A stretch of 19,875 nucleotides of DNA from an uncultured Blautia sp. (GCA_934408705.1 CAKRVL010000045.1:1-19875); one strand, 5' to 3'. Positions 1-8,130 are shown, counted from the first letter of the stretch. Translations and numbers: made by a program. Notes: generated by a model from the letters alone, not told the origin.

Positions 1-4
1 AACA

Positions 5-10
5 GGGAGG
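5..10 (+). promoter_or_regulatory. Ribosome binding site of the EF-G-like gene
   Basis: GGGAGG lies eight bases before the ATG at 19. No promoter is visible in the 18 bases available, so the upstream control region lies outside the window. Confidence 0.7.
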
Positions 11-18
11 TATTACAT

Positions 19-2109
19 ATGGACGTTTTTAGAACTGACCGAATCAGAAATGTAGTCCTATTAGGTCACGGTGGGGCTGGAAAGACAACTCTTGCAGAAG
101 CAATGGCATATCTTGCAGGATTGACCAACCGTTTAGGCCGTGTAGAAGATGGCAACACTGTCAGTGATTATGATAAAGAAGAAATCAAGAGACATTTCTC
201 CATCACCACATCTCTGATCCCGGTCCCGTGGCAGAAGAATAAGGTAAACATTCTGGACACTCCCGGATATTTCGACTTCGTAGGAGAAGTTGAGGAAGCT
301 GTCAGCGCTGCAGATGCAGCGATCATCGTAGTATCAGGTAAGGCTGGTGTACAGGTTGGTACACAGAAGGCATGGAATCTCTGCGAGAAGTATAAACTTC
401 CCCGAATGATTTTCGTTACTGATATGGACGTGGACGATGTCAGCTATCGTAAGGTAGTAGATCAGCTTACCGAACTCTATGGCAAGAAGATTGCCCCGTT
501 ACATTTCCCGATTCGTGAAGAGGGTAAATTTGTGGGATATGTTAACGTTGTGAAGCAGGCCGGAAGAAAATATATCGATAAGGGACAGAAGGAAGAATGT
601 GAAATTCCTGCTTACCTGGATGAGTACCTTGAGAAGTATCATGAGATCCTGATGGAATCTGTAGCAGAGACCAGCGAGGAATTCATGGATCGTTACTTTG
701 AGGGAGATGAATTCTCTGTAACAGAGGTTTCCGCAGCACTTGCAGCTAATGTGCAGGATGCAAGCATTGTTCCGGTATGTATGGGATCTCCGATCAATCT
801 TCGCGGTGTTTCCAATCTTCTGGATGATATTTGCGGATATTTCCCGAGCCCGGATAAACGTTCTTGTAACGGTATTTCCCAGAAGACCAATGAGATTTTT
901 GAAGCAAATTATGACTTTGCGAAAGCGAAATCTGCATATGTATGGAAATCCATCGTGGATCCATTCCTTGGCAAGTATTCCCTGATCAAGGTTTGCTCCG
1001 GTGTTATTAAATCTGATGATACTCTTCTCAATGTTGAGAAAGGTACAGAAGAGCGCCTGAACAAGTTATACGTTCTCCAGGGTTCCAAGCCGATTGAGGT
1101 TCCGGAGCTTCATGCAGGTGATATTGGTGCTATTGCTAAATTAGCAAGCGTTCAGACTGGTGACAGCCTTGCAACTAAGGCGAACCCGGTTCTCTATCCG
1201 AAGGCAATCCTTTCCAGTCCTTATACCTATAAGAGATTTAAGGCAGTGAACAAGGGTGATGAGGATAAGATTTCCCAGGCACTTGCTAAGATCGCAAGCG
1301 AGGATAGAACCATCCGTATAGAGAATGACGGTGCTAACCGCCAGAGTCTTATCTATGGTATGGGTGACCAGCATCTTGATGTTGTTGTCAGCATGCTGAA
1401 GGAGCGCTATAAAGTAGACGTAGAGCTTTCCAAGCCGAAGGTTCCGTTCCGTGAGACAATCCGTAAGAATTCTGATGTTGAAGGTAAGCATAAGAAACAG
1501 TCTGGTGGACATGGTCAGTACGGACACGTTAAGATGCGTTTCGAGCCGTCCGGTGATATGGAGACTCCATATGTATTTGAGCAGGTTGTTGTTGGTGGTG
1601 CTGTTCCGAAGAACTACTTCCCGGCAGTTGAGAAGGGACTTCAGGAATGTGTTCAGAAGGGACCGCTTGCAGCATATCCGGTTGTTGGTGTGAAGGCTAC
1701 TCTTTATGATGGATCTTATCATCCGGTAGACTCTTCCGAGATGGCATTTAAGATGGCAACGATCCTTGCATTTAAGAAGGGATTCATGGATGCATCTCCA
1801 GTATTGTTAGAGCCGATCGTTTCCATGAAGGTTACAGTTCCGGACAAATACACAGGTGATGTTATGGGTGACTTGAATAAGCGTCGTGGCCGTGTTCTGG
1901 GAATGAATCCGGATCATGAAGGAAATACCATTATTGAAGCAGACGTTCCGCTTCTCGAAATCTATGGATATTCCACAGATCTTCGCTCCATGACAGGCGG
2001 CAGCGGTGACTTCTCCTATGAGTTCGCACGTTATGAGCAGGCTCCTGGAGATATCCAGCAGAAAGAAATTGAAGCACGGGCAAGTAAGGTTGACGCTGCT
2101 GACGAATAA
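19..2109 (+). CDS. Elongation factor G-like translational GTPase (EF-G paralogue)
   Basis: A 696-residue protein with the full EF-G layout: G domain (about 1-275), domains II-III (about 300-470), domain IV with the tip motif KKQSGGHGQYGHV and a HPVDSSEMAFKMA segment, and domain V. The P-loop is GHGGAGKT (16-23). Two GTPase motifs are unusual. The G3 motif reads DTPGY (80-84), with Tyr where EF-G has its catalytic His. The G4 motif, normally NKxD, reads TDMD (134-137). The SITTSL segment (61-66) replaces the usual switch I RGITI. The family promotes ribosome translocation or a specialised variant of it, and the length is normal for EF-G. I infer a secondary EF-G-like factor, not the main fusA product, which normally keeps DTPGH and NKMD and sits with rpsL/rpsG. 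GTP affinity and hydrolysis may be reduced. A terminator follows at 2124. Confidence 0.9.
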   Translation: MDVFRTDRIRNVVLLGHGGAGKTTLAEAMAYLAGLTNRLGRVEDGNTVSDYDKEEIKRHFSITTSLIPVPWQKNKVNILDTPGYFDFVGEVEEAVSAADAAIIVVSGKAGVQVGTQKAWNLCEKYKLPRMIFVTDMDVDDVSYRKVVDQLTELYGKKIAPLHFPIREEGKFVGYVNVVKQAGRKYIDKGQKEECEIPAYLDEYLEKYHEILMESVAETSEEFMDRYFEGDEFSVTEVSAALAANVQDASIVPVCMGSPINLRGVSNLLDDICGYFPSPDKRSCNGISQKTNEIFEANYDFAKAKSAYVWKSIVDPFLGKYSLIKVCSGVIKSDDTLLNVEKGTEERLNKLYVLQGSKPIEVPELHAGDIGAIAKLASVQTGDSLATKANPVLYPKAILSSPYTYKRFKAVNKGDEDKISQALAKIASEDRTIRIENDGANRQSLIYGMGDQHLDVVVSMLKERYKVDVELSKPKVPFRETIRKNSDVEGKHKKQSGGHGQYGHVKMRFEPSGDMETPYVFEQVVVGGAVPKNYFPAVEKGLQECVQKGPLAAYPVVGVKATLYDGSYHPVDSSEMAFKMATILAFKKGFMDASPVLLEPIVSMKVTVPDKYTGDVMGDLNKRRGRVLGMNPDHEGNTIIEADVPLLEIYGYSTDLRSMTGGSGDFSYEFARYEQAPGDIQQKEIEARASKVDAADE

Positions 2110-2119
2110 GTAGTATAAT
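2090..2119 (+). promoter_or_regulatory. Candidate vegetative promoter inside the end of the EF-G-like gene
   Basis: TTGACG (2090-2095), an 18-base spacer and TATAAT (2114-2119). The -35 lies in the last codons of the EF-G-like gene. The predicted start site, about 2126, falls on the left arm of the following hairpin. It would drive the secreted protein gene at 2191 separately from the upstream gene. Confidence 0.6.
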
Positions 2120-2123
2120 CATA

Positions 2124-2163
2124 GGCGGAGAATTTCCACAAAATGGAATCCTCCGCCTTTTAT
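2124..2163 (+). terminator. Intrinsic terminator after the EF-G-like gene
   Basis: GGCGGAGAATTTCC and GGAATCCTCCGCC pair almost perfectly around a loop of about seven bases, followed by TTTTAT. This explains the end of the upstream transcription unit. An ATG inside the right arm (2143) is open to the next gene's frame but has no ribosome binding site. Confidence 0.75.
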
Positions 2164-2190
2164 AATGTGTATTGCAGAAGGAGGAGTATC

Positions 2191-3243
2191 ATGAACAGAA
2201 AGGCAATTAAGAAATTAATGCTGTTTTTAATGGCTTTCATGCTTGTATTTCCTGTTTATTCATTTGGAAAAGCAGAAGCAGTTCAGGCAGCAGCACTGAA
2301 GGCGCCTAAGCTTTCAAAGGTAACACGGGTTGACAAGAGTGTGAAGTTTACCTGGAAGAAGAGTAAAGGAGCAGCTGGCTATTATGTTTATCGTAAGGCA
2401 GGAAATGGTTCCTGGAAGAAGATAAAGAGCATAAAGGGTGCTTCCAAAACCTCTTATATTGACAAGAAGGTAAAGAATGGAACTACTTACTATTATACTG
2501 TAAAAGCATATAAAGGAAAGAAAGTAAGTTCATACAATAAAAAAGGTCTGAAGATCGTTTTCAAGCTTCCAGAAGAAAATTCCGGCACCACTACAGGTGG
2601 TACTTCCGGTTCCTCAGACATTGCCAATACACCGTCTGAGTATACGATTGAGGCTGATATGAAGCTTTCTGGCTCCGGCTCCGGTTATCATGCAAAGCTG
2701 GTTGCCTGCACAGCAACCTCTGCAGTTAGCTTTGGTATCCAGTATGACCAGCATGCAAGAGCTCCGTATACCGGTAAAGCCTGGTTTATGATTGAGAATG
2801 TTGCTCATAATAATGCTGGCGGACAGAGTTATATCTGGGTTCAGGAGGCTGCGAGAAATAAAACTTATCATGTAATGCTGGCAGTTAAGAAGGACGGAAC
2901 CTGTAACTGCTATGTTAATGGTAAAATGGTTAAGACAGTGAATAATAAAAGCCTTGCAAAAACAACTGTATACCTTCGTGTAGAGGGCTCTGCAAGATTA
3001 AACGGAGATTCCGTAAATGCAGATTTCAGTAACATTAAGCTGAAAGCAGATGGGAAGTATATGGAGGATAAGCTTTGGGGTACTCATGATTTTACCACAA
3101 ACAAGGGAATCAAATCAGATGATTCAGCTTTTTCCTCTGCGAAAAAGGTTTCAATCAAGGGTAAGGTAAAAGGACTGACAAGCTCTCAGGACTGGGATAA
3201 CGCTTACGAGCAGGTGTCCGGAATTATCCAGTTTGTAAACTGA
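2191..3243 (+). CDS. Secreted protein: fibronectin type III domain plus lectin/LamG-like domain
   Basis: A 350-residue exported protein. I chose the ATG at 2191 because AGAAGGAGGAG lies just before it and the protein then starts directly with a signal peptide: a Lys-rich n-region, a hydrophobic core, and likely cleavage after VQA (31-33). The upstream in-frame ATG at 2143 sits in a terminator arm. Residues about 40-125 form a Lys-rich fibronectin type III-like domain (VKFTWKKSKGAAGYYVYR, then a TTYYYTVKAY strand). A Gly/Ser/Thr linker follows at about 127-145. The C-terminal 200 residues resemble a concanavalin-like beta-sandwich (GSGYHAKL, APYTGKAWFMIE, YLRVEGSARLNGD). I see no LPXTG, SLH or catalytic motif. 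It is probably a surface or extracellular carbohydrate-binding protein; the ligand is unknown. Confidence 0.8.
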   Translation: MNRKAIKKLMLFLMAFMLVFPVYSFGKAEAVQAAALKAPKLSKVTRVDKSVKFTWKKSKGAAGYYVYRKAGNGSWKKIKSIKGASKTSYIDKKVKNGTTYYYTVKAYKGKKVSSYNKKGLKIVFKLPEENSGTTTGGTSGSSDIANTPSEYTIEADMKLSGSGSGYHAKLVACTATSAVSFGIQYDQHARAPYTGKAWFMIENVAHNNAGGQSYIWVQEAARNKTYHVMLAVKKDGTCNCYVNGKMVKTVNNKSLAKTTVYLRVEGSARLNGDSVNADFSNIKLKADGKYMEDKLWGTHDFTTNKGIKSDDSAFSSAKKVSIKGKVKGLTSSQDWDNAYEQVSGIIQFVN

Positions 3244-3276
3244 TAAAGAAATATTTAAAAAATTTTGCGAAAAACA

Positions 3277-3333
3277 AACAGCATTCAGACAGAACTTGTA
3301 TAAAAGAGCTTCTGCCTGGATGCTGTTTTATAT
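3277..3333. terminator. Bidirectional terminator between convergent genes
   Basis: AACAGCATTCAGACAGAA (3277-3294) pairs with TTCTGCCTGGATGCTGTT (3310-3327) over 18 positions with two G-U pairs. It is followed by TTTTATATTTTT on the plus strand and by TTTGTTTTTCGC on the minus strand. It can end both the secreted-protein transcript and the ABC-F transcript. Confidence 0.85.
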
Positions 3334-3335
3334 TT

Positions 3336-4892
3336 TTATAAAATTTTAGTGGTCCACTTGCTGCAGTCCCAGACCTGGGAAACGACATCCTGATAGAATT
3401 CCGGTTCATGGCAGATAAGAAGAATACTGCCCCTGTATTCCTTTAAGGCTTCCTTTAGGGCATCCTTTGCATCCACATCAAGGTGGTTGGTAGGCTCGTC
3501 CAGAAGAAGGACATTTGTCTCTTTGTTTACCAGCTTGCAAAGACGGACCTTCGCCTGCTCGCCTCCGGAGAGAACACGGACCTGACTCTCAATATGCTTG
3601 GTGGTAAGGCCGCATTTGGCAAGGGCAGAGCGCACCTCATACTGGGTATAGGATGGGAATTCTGCCCAGATTTCGTCAATACATGTGGTTTTATTATCAC
3701 CCTTCACTTCCTGTTCGAAATATCCAATCTGCAGATTATCACCTAGCTCTCTGGTTCCCTTCAGTGCCGGGATCAGTCCCAGAATACTTTTCAGAAGAGT
3801 AGTTTTTCCAATTCCGTTGGCACCAACAAGAGCGATTTTCTGTCCTCTTTCCATGGACAGAGTGAGAGCTCGGGAAAGAGGCTCATCATATCCGATCACA
3901 AGATCCTTTGTCTCGAAAATATATTTACCAGGGGTACGTCCCTGTTTGAAGTGGAATTCTGGCTTTGGCTTCTCGGCAGCCAGTTCGATCACATCCATTT
4001 TATCCAGCTTTTTCTGGCGGGACATTGCCATGTTACGGGTGGCAACACGAGCTTTATTTCGGGCAACAAAATCCTTAAGTTCGCTGATTTCCTGCTGCTG
4101 ACGTCGGTAAGCTGCCTCTAACTGAGCCTTCTTCACCTCATAAACCTCCTGGAAGTGATCATAATCACCAACATAACGGTTCAGCTCCTGATTCTCCATA
4201 TGATAAACAATGTTGATCACATCGTTGAGAAAAGGAATATCATGTGAAATAAGGATAAAGGCATTCTCATATTCCTGAAGATAACGCTTCAGCCATGCAA
4301 TATGTTCTTCATCAAGATAGTTGGTAGGCTCGTCCAGAAGAAGGATATCCGGTTTCTCCAGAAGCAGTCTGGCGAGAAGTACCTTGGTCCTCTGGCCTCC
4401 GCTGAGCTCTGTCACGTCACGGTCAAGTCCCAGATCCAGAAGCCCAAGTGCACGGGCAACCTCCTCAACCTTGGAATCGATCACATAGAAATCGTGCATT
4501 GTGAGATTATCCTGGATAGTTCCAAGCTCTTCCATAAGTGTCTCCATCTCTTCAGGGGAAGCCTCGCCCAGAGAGTCACAGATGGTGTTCATTCTTTCTT
4601 CCTGCTCAAAAAGCCAGGAAAATGCTGACTTCAGCACATCACGGATGGTCATGCCCTGTGAAAGGACAGAGTGCTGATCCAGATAACCTACACGGACATT
4701 TTTTGCCCACTGGATCCTGCCCTCATCAGGCATTAATTTGTCAGTTACAATATTGAAGAAGGTGGATTTTCCCTCTCCGTTGGCGCCTACCAGGCCGATG
4801 TGTTCTCCTTTCAGAAGGCGGAAGGATACATCCTGGAAAATAGCTCTGTCACCAAAGCCGTGGGTAAGGTGTTCAACGTTTAAAATACTCAT
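3336..4892 (-). CDS. ABC-F family ATPase (YkpA/YbiT-like), ribosome-associated
   Basis: A 518-residue protein with two fused ABC domains and no membrane segments, which is the ABC-F layout. The first domain has Walker A GANGEGKST (36-44), signature LSGGQ (163-167) and Walker B LLLDEPTN (184-191). The second has GANGIGKTT (357-365), LSGGE (441-445) and LLLDEPTNHLD (462-472). A charged linker (about 245-320) lies between them, as in factors that reach the ribosomal P-site tRNA. The second H-loop reads CHE (494-496) where SHD or SHE is usual. ABC-F proteins act on stalled ribosomes, and some confer antibiotic resistance; length and composition fit the housekeeping YkpA/YbiT group better. AGGAG precedes the start. 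It lies 37 bp downstream of rqcH on the same strand, so the two are probably co-transcribed. Confidence 0.9.
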   Translation of the reverse strand: MSILNVEHLTHGFGDRAIFQDVSFRLLKGEHIGLVGANGEGKSTFFNIVTDKLMPDEGRIQWAKNVRVGYLDQHSVLSQGMTIRDVLKSAFSWLFEQEERMNTICDSLGEASPEEMETLMEELGTIQDNLTMHDFYVIDSKVEEVARALGLLDLGLDRDVTELSGGQRTKVLLARLLLEKPDILLLDEPTNYLDEEHIAWLKRYLQEYENAFILISHDIPFLNDVINIVYHMENQELNRYVGDYDHFQEVYEVKKAQLEAAYRRQQQEISELKDFVARNKARVATRNMAMSRQKKLDKMDVIELAAEKPKPEFHFKQGRTPGKYIFETKDLVIGYDEPLSRALTLSMERGQKIALVGANGIGKTTLLKSILGLIPALKGTRELGDNLQIGYFEQEVKGDNKTTCIDEIWAEFPSYTQYEVRSALAKCGLTTKHIESQVRVLSGGEQAKVRLCKLVNKETNVLLLDEPTNHLDVDAKDALKEALKEYRGSILLICHEPEFYQDVVSQVWDCSKWTTKIL

Positions 4893-4929
4893 ATATAGCT
4901 CCTGTTCTTAGAATAATAGTGTGTCTTGC

Positions 4930-6678
4930 TTAGGAAAGCTGTTTGATTCCTGTAATGTCCGGAGAGGCCATCAAGGAATAATTGGTGTAGTAAACTACAA
5001 ATCCAGGCTTCGCACCGGCCGGTTTCTTGACATTTTTTTTCTGGAGATAATCAATCTCTACCTTCGGAGCAGTGCGTCCCTTAGAATAAAAGGCTGCCAG
5101 GTTTCCCGCCTCCTCAAAGGTGCGGTCAGGAAGAGTGCCATCCTTTGTTTTTACTATAACATGCGAGCCAGGCATTTTTTTTGCATGAAACCACCAGTCG
5201 TTTCCGGTGGCAAATTTGAATGTAAGCTCATCGTTCTGATAGTTGTTTTTTCCTACATAAATATCGTAGCCGTCACTGGAAACATAGTGGAAGGGCTTGG
5301 CTTTAACCTGCATTTTTGCACCTTTTTTGTTTCCGTAGTGCCGCTTCACGTAGCCGTATTCCATCAGCTCTTCTTTGATCTGGGAAAGATCACTTTCCTC
5401 TGCGGCAATGTCAAGTGCATTGGAAATAGATTCCAGGTGCAAAATCTCGCTGGTGGTATCTGCAATCTGGACCTCCAGGGCCTCCTGGGTGCGTTTAAGC
5501 TTGCCGTAACGGTCAAAATATTTTTTGGAATTCTCCTGTGGAGTAAGGGTAGGATCCAGGGGAATGGTGATTTCCTCTCCGTCATAATAGTTTACGGCTT
5601 TAAAAGCTTTGCAGCCATCTTCCAGACCATATCCGTAGGCGTTGATCAGTTCGCCGTAAATCTTATACTTGTCCTTTTTCTCAGTATCCTTCATCTGCTT
5701 CTGCTGCAGCTGAAGCTTCTTACGGTTGCGGTCAAGGGCAGTCTGTACGATCTTGCGTAGATCGGCAGATTTCTGTCGGATCCGGGTGATCACATCACGG
5801 GAGGCATAGTAGGTTTCCAGCATTTCGGATACAGATTCAAAAGTCTGTGCTGTGAAGCCTTCGCCATATTGGAATAAAGGAAGTACACCATATTCCACAG
5901 GCTCATTATCCTTAAAAATGATCACAGGGGTAAATTCCTCTCTGCGGATCTGCTCTGTTATATTAGAAAATTCTGTATAGATTCGTTCCATCGCTGCCTG
6001 AGACAGTGACTGGGAATCGTCATTTCCATCTACCTGGGCCCGGTAGCAGATTTCCTGTGCCATAACTGGACTAAGACCTGTGAGAGTCTGATAAAGGGCT
6101 TTGGAAATAGCATTGGACCGGCCGCAGACCTTCTCTATAAAGTCTTCTTTGGAAATGGTGAGAGGATCAAGCTTGTCCTGGGTATGTGGAATGAAATAAG
6201 GCCGTCCGGGAAGAACCTCGCGGACAGAGCTCACATTACAGGATACATGTTTGATGCTGTCCAGGATCATGCCGTTGTCATCGCAGAAAATGATATTGCT
6301 GTGCTTGCCCATAAGCTCCATGATCAGAAGCTTGTGACATACGTCGCCCAGTTCGTTCAGATGCTCCAGCTCAAATTCCACAACACGCTCCAGACCGGGC
6401 TGGCGGATAGCAGTGATCCTGGCGCTGCCGATGTGCTTGCGAAGAAGCATACAGAAATTGGGAGCTGTTAAGGGACTGATCCTGTTCTTAGCTGTAAAGT
6501 AAATCAGAGGAAGAGATGCGCTGGCAGAGAGAAGCAGACGTTTCTGTCCATTTGTACCCTTTCCTGTGATAAGCAGTTCGTCATTCTCCGGCTGGGCGAT
6601 CTTGTTAATGCGGCCACCGGAAAGATTTTTATTTAATTCAGAAACCATTGCAGCAATGGTGATTCCGTCAAAAGCCAT
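4930..6678 (-). CDS. rqcH: RqcH (Rqc2/NEMF homologue), ribosome-associated quality control protein
   Basis: A 582-residue NFACT protein, often annotated as fibronectin-binding protein FbpA. The N-terminal NFACT-N domain shows MAFDGITI, NFCMLLRKH (74-82), GLERVVEFE (95-103) and MGKHSNII. Glu97-Arg98 occupy the position of the Asp-Arg pair reported as essential in Bacillus RqcH; Glu for Asp is conservative. A coiled-coil middle region (about 295-425) is followed by the NFACT-R domain with NDWWFHAKKMPGSHVIVKT. RqcH binds obstructed 50S subunits with peptidyl-tRNA and recruits tRNA-Ala to add C-terminal alanine tails that mark chains for degradation. AAAGGAG lies eight bases before the ATG, and a promoter is visible at 6723-6751. 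An ABC-F ATPase follows directly, suggesting a joint role in stalled translation. Confidence 0.92.
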   Translation of the reverse strand: MAFDGITIAAMVSELNKNLSGGRINKIAQPENDELLITGKGTNGQKRLLLSASASLPLIYFTAKNRISPLTAPNFCMLLRKHIGSARITAIRQPGLERVVEFELEHLNELGDVCHKLLIMELMGKHSNIIFCDDNGMILDSIKHVSCNVSSVREVLPGRPYFIPHTQDKLDPLTISKEDFIEKVCGRSNAISKALYQTLTGLSPVMAQEICYRAQVDGNDDSQSLSQAAMERIYTEFSNITEQIRREEFTPVIIFKDNEPVEYGVLPLFQYGEGFTAQTFESVSEMLETYYASRDVITRIRQKSADLRKIVQTALDRNRKKLQLQQKQMKDTEKKDKYKIYGELINAYGYGLEDGCKAFKAVNYYDGEEITIPLDPTLTPQENSKKYFDRYGKLKRTQEALEVQIADTTSEILHLESISNALDIAAEESDLSQIKEELMEYGYVKRHYGNKKGAKMQVKAKPFHYVSSDGYDIYVGKNNYQNDELTFKFATGNDWWFHAKKMPGSHVIVKTKDGTLPDRTFEEAGNLAAFYSKGRTAPKVEIDYLQKKNVKKPAGAKPGFVVYYTNYSLMASPDITGIKQLS

Positions 6679-6722
6679 AGCAGTGACTCCTTTCTCATGT
6701 TGACAGGTTGAAACTTTTTCCT

Positions 6723-6751
6723 ATTATAACAGCAAAAAAAGGATTTGACTA
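6723..6751 (-). promoter_or_regulatory. rqcH promoter (minus strand)
   Basis: On the minus strand TAGTCA (plus 6746-6751), a 17-base spacer and TATAAT (plus 6723-6728) lie about 45 bp before the rqcH start. The -35 matches four of six bases. It overlaps the -35 of the divergent yicC promoter by five bases. Confidence 0.6.
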
Positions 6752-6773
6752 GGGTTTTGGAATGAACTATAAT
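6745..6773 (+). promoter_or_regulatory. Promoter of the yicC-remA-gmk-rpoZ-rimO-pgsA operon
   Basis: TTGACT (6745-6750), a 17-base spacer and TATAAT (6768-6773). The predicted start is near 6780, giving a leader of about 73 bases that contains the hairpin at 6791-6822. Confidence 0.8.
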
Positions 6774-6790
6774 AAATCTGTATGCGTAGA

Positions 6791-6822
6791 AGTATTGTGT
6801 GCTTTTCGTGACACACAGTATT
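6791..6822 (+). other. Stable hairpin in the yicC leader
   Basis: AGTATTGTGTG (6791-6801) pairs with CACACAGTATT (6812-6822), 11 bp with two G-U pairs and a 10-base loop. No T-run follows, so it is not a terminator. It lies within the predicted 5' leader, about 30 bases before the start codon. Confidence 0.55.
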
Positions 6823-6852
6823 CGGAATAAAAATATACAGAAAGAGATTACT

Positions 6853-7731
6853 ATGATAAAAAGCATGACCGGCTTTGGTAGAGCCGAGGTGATAACAAAG
6901 GAGCGGAAAATTACTGTTGAGTTAAAATCCGTCAATCACAGATATCTGGATCTGAGCATTAAGATGCCAAGAAAGCTTGCTTTTCTTGAGGGTGCGATCC
7001 GGAATCTTATGAAGACATACATGCAGCGTGGTAAGGTGGATGTGTTTATCACATATGAGGATTACACCTTAAGCTGTGGGGCGCTGAAGTATAATCAGGA
7101 GCTTGCAGGAGAGTATCTGGCGTATATCCGTCAGATGGCAGAGGCGTTTGGAATTGAGAATGATGTGAAGGCAGGTGCCCTTTCCCGTTACCCGGATGTT
7201 CTTACTATGGAGGAGCAGTCTGTGGATGAAGATGCTCTGTGGGCTGTTCTGGAAGGTCCTCTTCGTGAGGCGTGTGAGAAGTTTGCCCTTTCCCGTGCAA
7301 GAGAAGGTGAGAATCTGAAGAAGGACCTGATTGCCAAGCTGGATGCTCTGGATGAGATGGTGAGCCAGGTGGAAGCACGTTCACCGGAGGTTGTGGATTC
7401 TTACAGAGAGAAGCTGGAAGCGAAGGTTCATGAGCTTCTGGAGGATTCCCAGATCGAGGAGTCCAGAATTGCTGCTGAGGTGATCCTGTTTTCTGATAAG
7501 ATATGTAATGATGAGGAGACGGTACGCCTTCACAGTCATATCCATGGCATGAAGAAAATGCTGGAGGAGAACGCAGGAATCGGCCGTAAGCTTGATTTTA
7601 TGGCACAGGAGATGAACCGTGAGGCGAATACGATTCTGTCCAAATCAAGCGATCTTAAGATTTCCAATATTGCCATTGACCTGAAGACGGAGATCGAGAA
7701 GATCAGGGAACAGGTACAGAATGTGGAGTAA
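6853..7731 (+). CDS. yicC: YicC/YloC family endoribonuclease
   Basis: A 292-residue protein beginning MIKSMTGFGRAE, the hallmark N-terminus of the family, which fixes the start at 6853 although the frame is open from 6799. The N-terminal YicC domain covers about the first 155 residues. The C-terminal DUF1732 domain ends with the conserved NREANTILSKSSDLKIS stretch and a KTEIEKIREQVQN helix. Family members (Bacillus YloC, E. coli YicC) are reported to cleave RNA or to assist decay of small RNAs. The start has only a weak AGAAAGAG Shine-Dalgarno. It is the first gene of the operon, and the order yicC-remA-gmk-rpoZ is conserved in many Firmicutes. Confidence 0.93.
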   Translation: MIKSMTGFGRAEVITKERKITVELKSVNHRYLDLSIKMPRKLAFLEGAIRNLMKTYMQRGKVDVFITYEDYTLSCGALKYNQELAGEYLAYIRQMAEAFGIENDVKAGALSRYPDVLTMEEQSVDEDALWAVLEGPLREACEKFALSRAREGENLKKDLIAKLDALDEMVSQVEARSPEVVDSYREKLEAKVHELLEDSQIEESRIAAEVILFSDKICNDEETVRLHSHIHGMKKMLEENAGIGRKLDFMAQEMNREANTILSKSSDLKISNIAIDLKTEIEKIREQVQNVE

Positions 7732-7758
7732 TATGGTGTACTAATGTAGGGGATTTTA

Positions 7759-7792
7759 CAGCCAGATAATGAAGGCTGCAGTCTTGTTTTTT
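7759..7792 (+). other. Possible weak attenuator hairpin between yicC and remA
   Basis: CAGCC (7759-7763) and GGCTG (7774-7778) form a short stem, and a T-run (7786-7792) follows after seven bases. The stem is only 5 bp and the run is displaced, so any termination would be partial. The 132-bp yicC-remA gap also holds GGGAAAA (7794-7800) and TTTTCC (7830-7835), which could pair around an inner GCG-rich stem. No separate remA promoter is clear. Confidence 0.3.
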
Positions 7793-7863
7793 CGGGAAAA
7801 CATAGATTACGCGAAAAAATTGCGCGATCTTTTCCTAATGAATGTTGACAGAAGGGGGAAAAC

Positions 7864-8130
7864 ATGGCAAAATTAATCAATATCGGATTCGGTAATGTGG
7901 TGAATTCCCAGAAAATCGTAGCTGTGGTGAACCCGGATGCCGCACCGGTGAAACGAATGGTTCAGAGTGTGAAGGGCTCTAATTCCCTTGTAGATGCAAC
8001 TCAGGGGAGGAAGACCAAATCTGTGATCGTCACCTCAGACGACATTCTGATATTATCTGCGATCCAGCCGGATACTATTGCCCGCAGATTTGCAGAAGTT
8101 ATAGAAAATAAGGGAGAAGGCCATGAGTAG
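7864..8130 (+). CDS. remA: RemA family regulator (DUF370)
   Basis: An 88-residue protein with the conserved core IGFGNVV, VAVVNPDAAPVKRMV, DATQGRKTKSVIVTSDDILILSA and QPDTIARRF. In Bacillus subtilis RemA is a DNA-binding activator of biofilm matrix operons that assembles into ring-like oligomers. In Clostridia the gene is widely kept next to gmk and its targets are less known. AAGGGGGAA precedes the ATG. The last codons overlap the start of gmk by eight bases, so the two are translationally coupled. Confidence 0.92.
   Translation: MAKLINIGFGNVVNSQKIVAVVNPDAAPVKRMVQSVKGSNSLVDATQGRKTKSVIVTSDDILILSAIQPDTIARRFAEVIENKGEGHE

Noticed and set aside
2143..2190. Upstream in-frame ATG for the secreted protein
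   Set aside because: It lies in the terminator arm and would put 16 polar residues before a normal signal peptide. The ATG at 2191 has a strong AGGAGG.
4921..5760. 279-codon plus-strand open frame opposite rqcH
   Set aside because: It is antisense to the RqcH coiled coil and NFACT-R domain, with no ribosome binding site.
7845..7850. TTGACA as a remA promoter -35
   Set aside because: It lies only 14 bases before the remA start, too close for a -10 and leader.
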